Source: Crocodylus rhombifer
Lineage: Eukaryota > Chordata > Crocodylia > Crocodylidae
Assembly (NCBI GenBank): GCA_038503035.1
Contig: JAVSML010000977.1
Coordinates: 367,329 to 431,328, forward strand
Length of the DNA stretch: 64,000 nucleotides
Direction of reading: 5' to 3'
Both the position numbers and the translations under genes were made by a program. Shown here piece by piece: positions 23,654 through 35,422 of this stretch (within the stretch, counting starts at the first letter, position 1; every line of letters begins with the position of its first letter). The notes under the pieces are model-generated. The model searched no databases. It had not been told where the DNA came from and was given only the letters and a program-made list of their open reading frames with translations.

Positions 23654-25195
23654 ATCTCATAGATTTCATAGACATCAGGGCTGGAAGGGACCTCGGGAGA
23701 TCGTCGAGTCCAGCCCCCTGCCCAAAGGGCAGGAAGTCAGCTGGGGTCATAGGATCCCAGCAAGATAAGCATCCAGTTTACTCTTGAAGGTGTTCAATGT
23801 AGGCGCTTGAACCACCTCCGCTGGCAGACTGTTCCAGACCTTGGGGGCTCGGACAGTAAAGAAATTCTTCCTTATGTCCAGCCTGAAACGGTCTTGCAGG
23901 AGTTTGTGACCGTTCGACCTAGTCATCCCTTGGGGCGCTCTGGTGAACAGACGTTCCCCCAAATCCTGGTGGTCACCCCTGATAAACTTATAGGTGGCCA
24001 TCAGATCACCCCTGAGCCTGCGCTTTTCCAGGCTAAAGAGTCCCATGTCTCTCAGCCTATCATTGTAAGATCTGTTTTCCTGACCTCTGATCATGCGCAT
24101 GGCTCTCCTCTGGACTCTCTCAAGCTTCTCCACATCCTTTTTGAATTGTGGAGCCCAAAACTGGACGCAGTACTCCAGCTGCGGCCTCACCAAGGCCGAG
24201 TACAAAGGGAGAATGACGTCCCGGGATTTGCTCAAGAAGCATCTATGGATGAAAGCCAGCGTTTTGGTCGCTTTATTAGCCGCAGCATCGCACTGAAGGC
24301 TCATGTTCATCTTGTGGTCAATGATGACCCCCAAGTCTCTTTCTTCTGTAGTGCTATCCAATGTAGCACTGCCGAGCCTATAAGGATGCTGCAGGTTTTT
24401 CCTCCCCAGGTGGAGAACCTTGCATTTTTCGGTGTTAAACACCATCAGGTTCTCGTCTGCCCATTTGCTGAGCTTGTCCAGGTCAGCCTGGATCACCCGC
24501 CTATCTTCTGGCGTGGATGCTTTGCCCCAAAGTTTGGTGTCATCGGTGAACTTGGCCAGTCCAGTCCTGACTCCAATGTCCACACCGTTAATGAAGATGT
24601 TGAACAGTATGGGTCCAAGGACAGAGCCTTGAGGGACCCCACTGGTCACAGGGCACCACGATGAGTGACTACCATCAATTACAACCCTCTGGGTCCGACC
24701 ACGGAGCCAATTTCCCAGTCAGTGGATTGTGGTGGAGCCAAGGCCACAACTGGGTAGTTTTGCCAAGAGGTGATCATGGGATACCAGATCAAAAGCTTTT
24801 TTGAAGTCAAGATATATGACATCAATCTCTTCTCCCTCGTCCAGGTGATAGGTCACCTGGTCACAGAAGGAAATGAGATTGGTCAAACAAGACCTACCCG
24901 CAACAAACCCGTGCTGGCTATCCCTTAGGATGTTAGCCTGGGCCAATCCATCAAGGATGGCCTCCTTAATAAACTTTTCTAAGATCTTCCCCAGGATAGA
25001 AGTCAGGCTAATGGGCCTGTAGTTAGCCGGATCCACTCTCCTCCCTTTCTTGAAGATCGGCACCACACTGGCCTTCTTCCAGTCTTCGGGCACTACACCA
25101 GAGTGCCAGGAGTTTTCAAAGATCCGTGCCAGAGGCTGGGCTATGACGCTCACCAGCTCCTTGAGTACCCTGGGGTGCAGATTGTCAGGGCCGGC
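23654..25195 (-). pseudogene. CR1 reverse transcriptase remnant
   Basis: On the reverse strand, 25153-24719 encodes WKKASVVPIFKKGRRVDP, NYRPISLTSILGKILEK and IYLDFKKAFDLVSHDHLL. Then 24649-23747 encodes SGVPQGSVLGPILFNIFI, the catalytic FTDDTKLWG and the C-terminal LSKWADENL and LLSLEKRRLRGDL-like blocks, 300 codons without a stop. The two pieces are separated by a frame break near 24660-24720. The second residue of the catalytic box is Thr rather than the usual Ala. Confidence 0.9.
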
Positions 25196-25401
25196 TGACT
25201 TGAAGGGCCAGCAGTGGCAGTAGTCCCCCCATCCCCCAGCGGGCTTAGTTTAAAGCCTGGTGGAGCAGGTCAGCCAGCCTGGCTGAGAAGAGCCTCCTCC
25301 CCAGGGGGGGAGAGGTGGAGGCCATCTCTTCCCAGCAGCTCGCTGCCTCGCTCACCAAAGAGCGGGCTGTGGTCATGGCAGCCAAAGCCTTCCCGATGAC
25401 A

Positions 25402-26502
25402 TCAGCTCTGCAGTCTTTGGTTCACTACGTGGATCCTCCTCTCCCTCCTCAGCCCATAGCCCGAGACTGGGAGGATTGACAAAAACACCACCTGAGCTCC
25501 CAGGCCCCTAAGCCCTGCTCCCAAATGCCTGTAGTGCCTCATGACCTGGCTGGGGGTGCTCCAAGCCATGTCATTGGTGCCCACGTGAATAAGGAGCATG
25601 GGATAGTGGTCTGTGGGCCGGAGGAGCTCTGGGATCCTCTCCGCAATGTCTTGGATGCGGGCCCCCGGGAAGCAGCAGACTTCCCGGGCTAAGGGGTCGG
25701 GGCAGCAGATTGCCCCCTCAGTGCCCCGCAGGATGGAGTCTCCCACAACAAACACCTTTCATTTCGTCTTGGGGAGAGCAGGGGCAGTAGCTGTGGTTGA
25801 GCCTGGGTTGCCTGCGGGAGCCGGCAACTGAGCAGGCTCTGCTGGGGCCGCAAGAGGTGCGAACCTGTTGCTAAGCTCCGGCAAGGGAGGGGCTTTGGTG
25901 CGGCAGGCCTTAGGGCCCTTGACCACCTTGGTCCATGCCCCTGACTGGGCAGAGCGGGAGGTCCCAGAGTCCTCCTTAGTCCTGGAGGGAGACGGTGCTC
26001 TACCCTGCGGCTCCCGGGGGAGAAGGGCCTGGCAGTAGGAGTCTATCTCCTGCTCGCAGTCCCTGATGGCACGCAGTCTCTGGAGCCCCTCCAGCTGGCG
26101 CGCCAGAGACCCCAGTAGGGAGCAGACCCCGCAAGGGGAGGTGGCCATGCTCCCGGGCCCCAGTGCCTGAAAAAGGGACAGGCAGCCCCCACGGCCAAGA
26201 GCCAGGGGCTCCGTCTGCGTGGAGCCTGGAACCATGGGCTCCGTCTGGGTGGCCGTCTCTGAGGTGCCCGATGGGGGGGCCGCAGAACCCGAGGGGACCC
26301 TCGGAGTGCGGCGCGTGCCCATCCTTGTCATGCCTCTGATAGGCTGGCTACGGCTGGGACTGACTACTCTGGGGGGTTCGCAGGCAGGGTCTCGTGCCCT
26401 CCCACACCCTCTCCTGCGTGAACTCGGCGCTAATTTGAGCGCCTGTTTACGCAGCCTGGTCACGCGGCTCCAGTCGCATGGCTCCCTGGGGGGCTGGGCC
26501 AA
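25402..26502 (-). pseudogene. CR1 ORF1 remnant with SGNH/esterase domain
   Basis: On the reverse strand, 25759-26502 is a basic, Arg/Pro/Ser-rich region containing CGVCSLLGSLARQLEGL. Next, 25755-25402 encodes VVGDSILRG, HVGTNDMA and LSILPVSGYG, the Ser, Asn and His-side blocks of the esterase known from ORF1 of CR1-like LINEs. A stop separates the two frames. The esterase tail, ending around GLHLSPPGEEAL, continues in another frame to about 25205. Confidence 0.85.
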
Positions 26503-26504
26503 GT

Positions 26505-27436
26505 AGGGGCCTTCTCAAGGAAGAGAAGGTTGCAAGTGGGTTCAAGGCAGCGAAGGACGGGCTGACTGTCCTACTGTGTGGCAGTGCTGCTGAAGATTTT
26601 AAGTGCAAGCCACTGATAGTCTACCACTCTCTAAACCCACGTGCATTAAAAGGACTGAGTAGGAACATGTTGCCTGTACACTGGCCTGCAAACAAGAAGG
26701 CATGGTTGACAGGCCAAGTTTTTGAGGACTGGTTTGCTCAACATTTTATCGTGGAGGCAGAGCACTATTGCAGGGAGGCTAACCTTGCGTTTAAGGTATT
26801 GCTTATCCTTGACAATGCCCCTAGACACCCTAAACACATGGAAACTATCAACCCCAATGTAAAAATCATGTTCCTCCCCCCTAACATGACCTCACTAATC
26901 CAGCCTCTTGATCAGGGCATGATATCAACATTCAAGGCGTACTACCTAAGGAGCATCTCCCAGCTGCTGGACGATACTGACAGACCCAACAATCCATGAG
27001 TGGTGGAAGGCATACAATGTGAGGGATGTCATTGACAACATTAAGTCTTCATGGGATGAAGTGAAACTCAGCACCACAAATAGTGCTTGGAAGCCTCTCT
27101 GGAAGGAATGTGGTATGGACACCATGGGCTCCCCGCAAACTGTGCTCAGCTGTCCAAGAGGTTATTGATCTTGGACGGAAGGTGGAGGGAGATGGCTTTT
27201 CAGACCTTGAGGAGGCAGATGTCATGGGGCTCATCAATTCCCACAATGAGGAATTAAGTGTTGATGAACTGATAGAGATTGCAGCTACTGTTGAGGAAGA
27301 GGAGGAACAGGAGCAAGAGGTGGTCATCAAGGTCAAGGACATGACTATGAAGATACTGGCAGAGTTTTTTGCACAGGCTGAGAGACTTGCTCAGTTTGCT
27401 CTGGATATAGACCCTAGCCTGGACAGGAGCCTGTAG
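26505..27436 (+). pseudogene. Tigger transposase remnant, C-terminal part
   Basis: It continues from the left part with LLKEEKVASGFKAAKDGL, PLIVYHSLNPRALKGLSR, LLILDNAPRHPKHME (second Asp, 26811) and QPLDQGMISTFKAYYL (third Asp, 26910). Frameshifts near 26990 and 27150 lead into the acidic tail (27170-27436), which reads VEEEEEQEQEVV. About ten residues expected between the two halves are missing or altered at the CR1 junction. Confidence 0.87.
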
Positions 27437-27898
27437 TTCAAGCATGATTTGAACTCTCTCTTTGGTCTCTACAAGGAGATGTATGCCCGGACCCAATGAC
27501 TGGCAAGGCAGTGCATCAGGTTCCAATTCTTGAAGCCTCACTCAGCTACTCCCAGCCCCACCCCACCGATGTTGGAGGGTGATAAGGGTCCTGTGCCTGT
27601 TGATTATCCTATGGATGTTACCCTGCCTGTACCTCCAGTGATGTGGAGTCTGACACTTCACCACCCTCTCTTCACACCAACTAAACATTCATCATCACTC
27701 TTTCCTTGTGTGTACTGTCTGCTGTTACTGAGTACCAAAACTGTCTTGTAAAAGTGGTAGAAATAGATCTGGGGGTCAGTACAGTCAAGGTCTTGGAATG
27801 TATCCGTATTTGTTACATTATAAAGTGGGTTTTATGTGAATTCAAGTTATGTGCTGTTTTCCAGGAACACACGTACAGCATAAAGGAAAGGAAACCTG

Positions 27899-29029
27899 GA
27901 TGCTTATGAAACTTTGTACTCATAAACATCCATGATTGACATATTCAAAAGATATCAAAAGCTCACTATGCATTTAACCAATCTGACTGCATATCTGTGT
28001 TGCAACCAGGTTCCTGATGATATGCCATCATTGATGCATCCTCATAGTGACCAAACCCTTTATGTAAGTCACGAAACAAAAAAATCTTTCTATAAAGATA
28101 TAAAATGCTGACTGACAAAAATGGGTGAAGTGGGACAGGCAACGATCCCATTGTTTAATTTCCAAACTAATTTTTTGCTAATTTGAGGCAACTTGGTGAC
28201 CTACCGTAGCTAGATTATTATCTGTTAAACACCCAGCATGTCTTCAACACTGAAAACCAGAGGAATGACATCCTGACCTAAGCAGATTTTATGGCTTAAG
28301 GGAGTTCAACTCTGCAGTGAACCTTGTGTGAACACAGAGCTCATTGCAAAATTGAGACTGAATATGATAGCCTAAACAGTATAGAAACTCCCAAGAGATA
28401 ATGATATTTAGCACTTGTCTAAGTGCTGCTTTGTTTTTAATTTCAAAAAAGTGTTTTGCAAAGGGTATTAGATTTCAGAGCTACAGGGGACGAGTAGATC
28501 AGCTTGTCTGACCATTTTATTAGTATCCCTGTTTTACAAGGGGGGAAACAGCATCAAGCAGAAGGGAATCCATGTCTTCTTTGTACCACCTGGGAGTCCC
28601 AGACTATTGGATGCTTCTGCTAAAGTGATGAAAATTGAGATTTGAATTGGTCAATAAATAAATTTGAGCTAACTCACCATTTCATGAGTGGGGCAGCTTA
28701 TGGTTTCAGGCTGTTTGTAGGCTCAAGTAGGTATCTCTGGACTATTTTATAATAGTTCACATTTTTAATATTTTTGTAAAAATAATTACATTTAAAAACA
28801 GTTTTGAAAAGCAAAGTCTGTGATTCTGAGCCAGAATTCCGTGGCATGGGGTGAATTCTTCAGCCATAAAGTTCATGGAGCCACGGACATAAAAGTTACT
28901 GTACTTTTCTACAAGATGTTACACACATTATTACCCTTTGAGTTAGACCATAACTAATAATATTGTTTTCTTTTTGTAGTTTAGCTAGCCCTGATGATAG
29001 ACTCTGGGCCTACCTTCCTAAATTGATCT
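27899..29029 (+). other. Intronic sequence without recognised elements
   Basis: AT-rich; no element ends, exons or RNA genes seen. Confidence 0.55.
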
Positions 29030-29097
29030 ATCATAGAATTATAGAAAATTAGGATTGGAAGGGACCTCAGGAGGTCATCTAGTCCAACCCCATGGCT
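29030..29097 (-). mobile_element. CR1 3'-end fragment
   Basis: The + strand reads ATCATAGAATTATAGAAAA and then GGAAGGGACCTCAGGAGG, the reverse complement of a CR1 3' end. Only about 70 bp can be assigned. Confidence 0.8.
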
Positions 29098-32000
29098 CTA
29101 CCCTCTCCTCTAATAAAAACAATCCCTGTTCCATGAAATCTACAAGCCCTAATGTTCTCCCAAAAAAGAAGTGTTGCACATGCATACAATTTAAAGAGTT
29201 TTCAAAACCTCTATGACTTGTATTTCCAGACAAAACGGTCTCACAGTTTTATTACTGTTACCCTCGGTCTACTTTCCTTGCAAGCCCTCAGCATTTATAA
29301 CAGCAAATTGTCAAGTAACCATATCCCCATTTTTTCCCTGGTGCACTATCTGGGTGACAAGAACTTCCCAAACGAGATTTGTAGCATTATGATTTTTTTC
29401 TCTTAACTTCTTTGGAATAGAACTTGCTCCTAAGATAACAGGTACATTTACATTGTTTCATAAACTATGATATCCCTAATCTCACACAGCATCTGACAGC
29501 TTTTCCTTTCTTTAGTGTAGTTCTTATTTCAGTGGCTGATATCATGAGATATGGAGTCAAATAGCTTAAATACTTATTGTAGCGCTAAGTATAAATGCAG
29601 TGCTTGATGAGATTTATTTCCACAGGAGGCCAGCCAGTTGCAGGAAGCAGCAAACCCCAAAAAAGGAGATTCTGGAGCACGTACAGATAGAAGGCTGGTA
29701 AATTTAAACTGGAATGATTTTTTGCCACAATGTATTTAAAGGCTTTGGAACAAGGCCTTGAGCAAGTCACACAAACCAAGTAAATGGGCTGTGCGCTTAG
29801 GAAAATACATGTGGAAATAAGGAACATGGTCTTCAACCTCAGCACGCAAAAATATGTGAGAGATGGCTCCACAGATTGACATAAGAATTTTGGAGAGGAA
29901 TAAGGTTATGACTTGCTGTGCCCTGCTCCACTCAGCAATGGATTTAGCTGTGAATTAATTCATTGGCTACTCACAAACTTACACAATGAATTCTCCTCCA
30001 GGGCAGAAGGAGGAGGAGGAGGACTAGTCAAACCAGTTATACTATACAAACATGGTTAGAGTGTCCACTACATTGTAAAAAGACTGTGCTGAACTGGTCA
30101 CAGCATGAGAGCAGGGTACAGCATAGACCACTGCAGACAGCATTGAATAGAATCAGCAGACATGTGGCTAAGTACAGTCAACAAGCCTGAGGCTGAACCA
30201 CTTCAATCTTCGCAGGTTAGTCTAAGCTGCTTAGACTGAACTGATAAGCAAGTAAACAGACATTCATTTTTGATTCTGGAAATGCAGCCACATGCCTGCA
30301 CTGGCCCAGGCCAGAAGCTGGGGAGCACTAAAGCACACCTCCCTGCTCAGCTGGAGCAGCCAGCTTGAGCCAAGGCTAGCCTGCCCAGCCTACAAGGCGG
30401 GGGGGGGGGGGCAAGAAGGGTTGCAGGGGAGGTGCAAAACATCCTGGGATGCTGGGTGGCTGTGAGTTAACTTGAATCTGGAGTCTGGAGGAGATCTGGG
30501 ACAGAAGTTCAATAAACCGATTTAACCTAAATCAGTTAAGTCAGATACTACATCCATCCAGGTTTATCTTAAACCAGTTTCAGAAAGTGAACTGAACTTG
30601 TATTACAGATATGAATTAGTTTCCAATCACATATACTGGTTTATGTGTAATTTCTGTTCCTAGCCACAAATTTACATATAAGCCACCCCACAAAAAATGC
30701 CTAGTAATAAGACTGCAATTGTATGTACATCTCCAGTAGGTTGCAGCTACCCAAGCTTTTGGGACAACTCCTTTTACAATACTGCTTTCTCTAGCACCGA
30801 GTGATACATCAAAGTGCCTATGTTATAAAGGACCCCAAGCTTCTGTGCTTCCTAGTATGCACCACTAAAGGGAAATGAGCAGATTGGCTTCCTCTCTACT
30901 GTATCATGGTTCTAGCTTTTAATTTTTTGTTTAATCAAATCAAATAAAAATCATGATAGCTAATAGTGGGAAAAGGAAAGTCCAATTTTCCCTTCTCCAG
31001 CCTTGGGCTCTTAACAGTCTTAAACAGCATCTCCCCATTGTACCACTTCTTTCCCTTCACAACTGCCTGCTTTGTCACATCCCTGTTTAAATGTACATAA
31101 ATTGATACAAGAAAAAACAAAAATATAAAAGATCTTATGGGAAACTTGGGATGATAGAGTATGTGTGAATTCCTAAGCAAGTCAGAAGGGAGGTAAAATG
31201 AGATGACACCCTGTCACAAAAAGCTGAAATAATTTAATTAACTCAGAGAAACCTAGAAAAGACTCCCAACTTCTCTTTTTTAGGATATGCCTGTATATTG
31301 CACATGTGTAAAAAGTACTTGTCCATGTGACTTTTTACTAGTTGTAACCACATTCCCATGAATTTTGCCACAATAAATAGCAATTTTTTCTCTCCAATTT
31401 ACCATGACAAAACTAGAACTCTGCCTTACACAATAATATCAGCAGTGGTGTGATGACTAAGTAATTCTACCTGAGGCTAGATTCCTTCAGCAACTGGAGG
31501 GAAGGAAGCAAGCCAATTAACCCTGTGTACCAATCAGCAGCCCTCAGTGGCTCATCCCAGGTAGAACACAGTGTGGGCAATAGATTCCTGCTGATCTCAT
31601 GAGTGAGGAAGAGCAGCCAAGGTGAAAATAGCTAGCACACAGCCAAAGAATATGGGGGTAGTTAATGCAATAGATTTTATCTCACTTGCCTGTGTGTAAA
31701 CAGCAGCAGAATCTGAGGTGCATTAAAGCCTAGGACCTGATCCTGAAGTCCTGGCACTTAATTTCAAACTTGCTGAAATTAATAGACATTTTGCCTTTCT
31801 GTTGTCTGCAGGATCAGGGGCTTTGGCTATTGTTAAGACCCCTTTAACCATTAATTTCAGATTAATTACCCAGAGGCTCAAACCTGCAAGGTGGAAATTG
31901 AGAGCAGCTGGCACCCCACAGACTACCCGCACCTTGCAGGAAGGAGCTCTGTGTGCCATATTGAACAATAAACCTCCCATTATTGTTTAGTTTTTGGTTT

Positions 32001-32939
32001 TATGCATTGCTTCAATCTCTGTTGGCTGCAAGCACCACCCTTACGTGCATTTGTAGATGTCAGAAAGCTCTTGAATCATTAGGTAGGAATACCAGTACTG
32101 ATGTTGCTCCCAGACATTTCTTTCTTCACCTTCCAATGTCTCTCTGCAATGTCTATCACTACCTTGTTTGCTCATTTTTCCTTTTCATTAAAGGTTATTA
32201 TTCAAGGAAGGAAATTTGGTACTATCTGAGAATTCATTCAACATGAAATGGAGAGACTTAATGTCTGCTGACTTAAACACAGAATTGGGAGCCAGAAACT
32301 CAAGACATAACCTGACAATCTGTCTTTCTCTGCCTTTGCACAAATCACTTAAGGTCAAATTCTTCTTCTCTTTCTCCATCCCAAATCCCAAGTAGTTAGG
32401 CTTAGCATAGGGAACGTTCCATGAGGGTAGAAGGAAATTTCCCATACTGCTCTACGAACGCTGCATAGCATCCTGTTCTTCAGCTATGCCACATTTGTGC
32501 AGAGAACAAAGGTCAGTTTGGGCTGATCTTCACAAACCAGTTACAGTAAGTTAAAACACAAGCCTGAGCATTTGTTAATCAACACAGTAAAAAGTACCAT
32601 CTTGCTGTCCCCATAGACAAGACAAGCCACATTCACTGTCAGCTAGTTTTGGGTAAATCTTTATGGACTAAGGTTTACCTATAGCCAGTTGTCAGTGCTG
32701 GACTTGACTTGTGTGTCTCTGCACTGATTGCAAAGTGGCTGTCAACACCACAGCAAACTCTGGTTAATTTGCCTGTGGAAAAATTCACTACTATTGTTTA
32801 TTTCACCATTGTTCTGATGTTCTGACAGAACTTCTTCCCAGCGATCAATGCCTAATAATTGCTCACTGCTGAATAATTTGCCATTATTTATATTCCCCTT
32901 GAAAGGGTGAATTAATCAGAGTTCACGATGGGCACATCT
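29098..32939 (+). other. Intronic sequence, mostly unassigned
   Basis: It includes an AGG-rich patch at 30006-30024 and a run of 13 G at 30399-30411 in a short GC-rich stretch (30280-30440). No exon, RNA gene or element border could be supported. Confidence 0.55.
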
Positions 32940-33282
32940 ACACGTGCATTTAAGCATGACTAAATATAATACGCATTAAACTAATACATGTTAAACAATG
33001 TTTGGCAAGTGTCTACACATGCAGGTACTTGGCACTAAAGTTAGTGAACTTGGCACTAATTTTAGTGACAAGTCCCTGCAACCCTGCTATGTGCCCCTAG
33101 TGGCTGGGCAGACCAGGAACTAAAGTTATTGCTGGGTCACATCTACGCATGCATTAATGCACTTTAAATAATTGCACCTTTATTTGCAGGTATCAAATGT
33201 AGGCATGATTAGCCTAATTTCACCATTTTTAGTGCACATTAAAGGCGCACATGTGTAGACCCTGTCTTGTGTAGACACACCC
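32940..33282. mobile_element. Inverted-repeat elements of the GGGCATGTCTACAC family, apparently nested
   Basis: The outer ends are GGGCACATCTACACGTGC and, inverted, GGGTGTGTCTACACAAG. A second pair of similar ends lies inside: GGGTCACATCTACGCATGC at 33134 and GTGTAGACCC ending at 33262. AT-rich with TTAA/GCATTAA motifs, no coding capacity. One copy probably inserted into another. Confidence 0.65.
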
Positions 33283-33711
33283 TATATGTTATAACACAGC
33301 CTTAAGAAATAATGCAGAATGACCTGATGAAATTATCTAATGAAGGCAGGGTCACAGTGAACCATGCTTCTCCCGCAGTCTCCTGTTCTCTACCCCACAG
33401 CCTCAATCCACTGAGACAAAGAGGGAGCTCCTGGAGAACTGCTTTCTAGAATAAGAATGATGTATGGATCTCATACATGTCTCCAGAAAACCTGCCTTCC
33501 CCACTAAGCAGGAGAATTTTAGTATGATTGCCACAAATGGAAGCAGTATATATCTACAAGACTCTCTGCCTTGATTTTCCCATGAAGATACTAAGAAGAA
33601 AGTTACACACCTGTCAATATAATTAGCTGTATTATACTAACTATAATATGTATACAAAGGCTATAGTCATTAGTATTTGTATTAAAAGATGTTTCTCATT
33701 TTAAAAAACAG

Positions 33712-33760
33712 GAAATTAGAGCAGAGCAAGAAGACAGACTCTGCATACGAAATGATCAAG
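33712..33760 (+). CDS. KIAA2012: Exon e, KIAA2012-like gene (49 nt)
   Basis: The acceptor follows an A-rich tract (ttttaaaaaacag) and is weaker than the others; the donor is CAAG|gtaaag. It enters in phase 0 and leaves in phase 1. It encodes EIRAEQEDRLCIRNDQ. It is only 93 nt from the next exon, and the short intron between them (33761-33853) has proper ends. Confidence 0.75.
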
Positions 33761-33853
33761 GTAAAGTTAGTTTTTGACTCACTTGAATTTTTGATTTGCC
33801 ATTTGCTGTGTTAGTAAAAACTGTTGGTAATCCCTCCTCCATTTTTCTTTTAG

Positions 33854-34003
33854 GACGCAGGACTCTGGTGCCTGAATTCCAAGAGGAACAAAGACAAGAA
33901 ATTCTCTCTGGGCATCCCAGGGTAACACAGGATAAACCTACTAGCTCACTGCTGTATTCCACTATCATAACACAGACATCTGGAGCAAAGCAACAGGATG
34001 ACG
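33854..34003 (+). CDS. KIAA2012: Exon f, KIAA2012-like gene (150 nt)
   Basis: The acceptor is tttttcttttag, the donor ACG|gtgagt, phase 1-1, 50 codons. The product begins RRTLVPEFQEEQRQEI and ends TSGAKQQDD, polar with many Gln and Ser/Thr residues. Strong splice sites and a full open frame make this one of the safer exons. Confidence 0.85.
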
Positions 34004-34449
34004 GTGAGTTTGTGAAAGGTCTGAGGTCCACAACTGGCTCTTGTTTAGAGCAGTATGTTGTCAGGATTTTTTTTACAGTTGGCAGCTTGAGTAAGAGTTA
34101 GACGAAATACTAAAAGTTTATGTAGCATATGTGCTAGCTTAAAGATCATTGCAGAGTTACTTTCTTCCAGGGTTACAAATGTAAAAGAATCCATAGGTTA
34201 AAGCTCCTCAGACTGGCAGGTCTCTGTGAGAAGATGGTACATGATAGGAATTTTGGGTAAAATTCTTAAAAGAGCCCAAGTGCATTAGACATGCTCCAAA
34301 CTGCCTAAGACTGTGAGAGTTTGAAAATGAGACATAGGAGCTTTTGAAAAGATTGCCCTCTGTCTTTTTCCATTTTAAAATAAGAAAGAACTTAATCTTC
34401 CCCTTTACTGACAGTAATTTGGCACATTACCAATCATTATCAATCCTCA

Positions 34450-34707
34450 GGCCTCAGCTACACAGGAATATTAATGCACAAGAAACAAGTGTGTGAATTT
34501 ACAGAGCCATTATTGCCCATGTGGAGACTTTTACTGCACACACAGTGCAAGGCAGCTAACTCTGAAAGAAGAGTAAGCTACCACACACTGAGGGACCTTT
34601 TAGTGGGCATGGACAGCATCCACACAGGGAGTTAGTTCAGTGTAGTTAGTGTGCTGATAATCACACCCTTGCTTACTGTGCTGTAACTTTCCTGTGCAGA
34701 CAAGCCC
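34450..34707. mobile_element. Short inverted-repeat element related to the GGGCATGTCTACAC family
   Basis: The left end is GGCCTCAGCTACACAGGAA and the inverted right end GGGCTTGTCTGCACAGGAA. It is 258 bp. The flanking triplets are tca and tta. Confidence 0.6.
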
Positions 34708-35143
34708 TTAGACTCATAGGCACCTGGGAGTCTTCAAGTCTGAGTGCCCAATAAATAAAAAGTTTGATTTCTTTTATTGCTGCTCTGGAACCAAGCCCTG
34801 ATGTCCTAACTCAGCCCTTACTGAGCTCTCCCATCAAAATCAGGTTTTGGTCTATTATGACGTTCCGTTTCTTTTGTACCTGCAAACTTTCCATTTTAGA
34901 AGATAAGAGATCTGAGTTAGGCCAAACCATTTGCTTCTGTTCAATGGGGGTGTTGTATGGACATTTATTTTGGTTTCATTCTGCGTGTGTTTACACCATT
35001 TGGTCCAACGGATATGTACAGGTATAAGAGCAACATTTGGCTCCCTGAGTTCCCAATTCAGACAAACCAAATGCTCAAAGCAAAGTGCAATTAAAATTCA
35101 AAACTTCTACTGTTTTGATACAAAATCATAAACTGGCTCTCAG

Positions 35144-35422
35144 TTAGGGTTGCCAACTCTTTGAATCTATTCCAGGAGGTTTCATCACGTGATGTAATGA
35201 CATTAATGACTGATCTACGGTATTGCACTCAGGCAGGCAAATGTACATTACTATTACATTTTAAAAACCCACTGGACTACTGTATAAATTAGATTCAATA
35301 TTTAATATTTATTTTAATGAATGCTCTATCATTTATCTCCCACATGACTCTCAGCAGTCTCCTGGGAGATAATATCTAATTCCTGGAGACTCCAGGACAA
35401 TCCTGGAGGGTTGGCAACCCTA
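35144..35422. mobile_element. Inverted-repeat element with TAGGGTTGCCAAC ends
   Basis: The left end is TAGGGTTGCCAACTC and the right end GTTGGCAACCCTA, 279 bp apart. Ends of this kind belong to a widespread vertebrate hAT group. The flanking octamers are ctctcagt and ctctggat, a possible decayed 8-bp duplication. Confidence 0.75.

Larger units (their letters stand above)
23652..26504 (-). mobile_element. CR1 LINE, reverse strand, internally deleted, within Tigger
   Basis: The 3' end is at 23652 (CATAGATTTCATAGACATC on the + strand). From its 5' side it holds ORF1 with a basic N-terminal region (25759-26502), an esterase-like domain (25402-25755), then an abrupt join near 25200 to reverse transcriptase (25153 down to 23747). 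The endonuclease domain is absent. It is CpG-rich and keeps a 300-codon open RT frame, which marks it as the youngest LINE here. Confidence 0.93.
22825..27898 (+). mobile_element. Tigger/pogo-type DNA transposon, split by a CR1
   Basis: The left end is CAGGTTCCCCTCGCTTTA with TA before it; the right end, inverted, reads CAGGTTTCCTTTCCTTTA. A broken transposase lies between. Without the CR1 insertion the element is about 2.2 kb, close to a normal Tigger length. The right-hand TA has become GA. The element lies in sense within a 12.2-kb intron. Confidence 0.88.

Noticed and set aside
23807..24664. Long + strand open frame of 285 codons
   Set aside because: It is the antisense shadow of the CR1 reverse transcriptase, which has all the RT motifs on the other strand.
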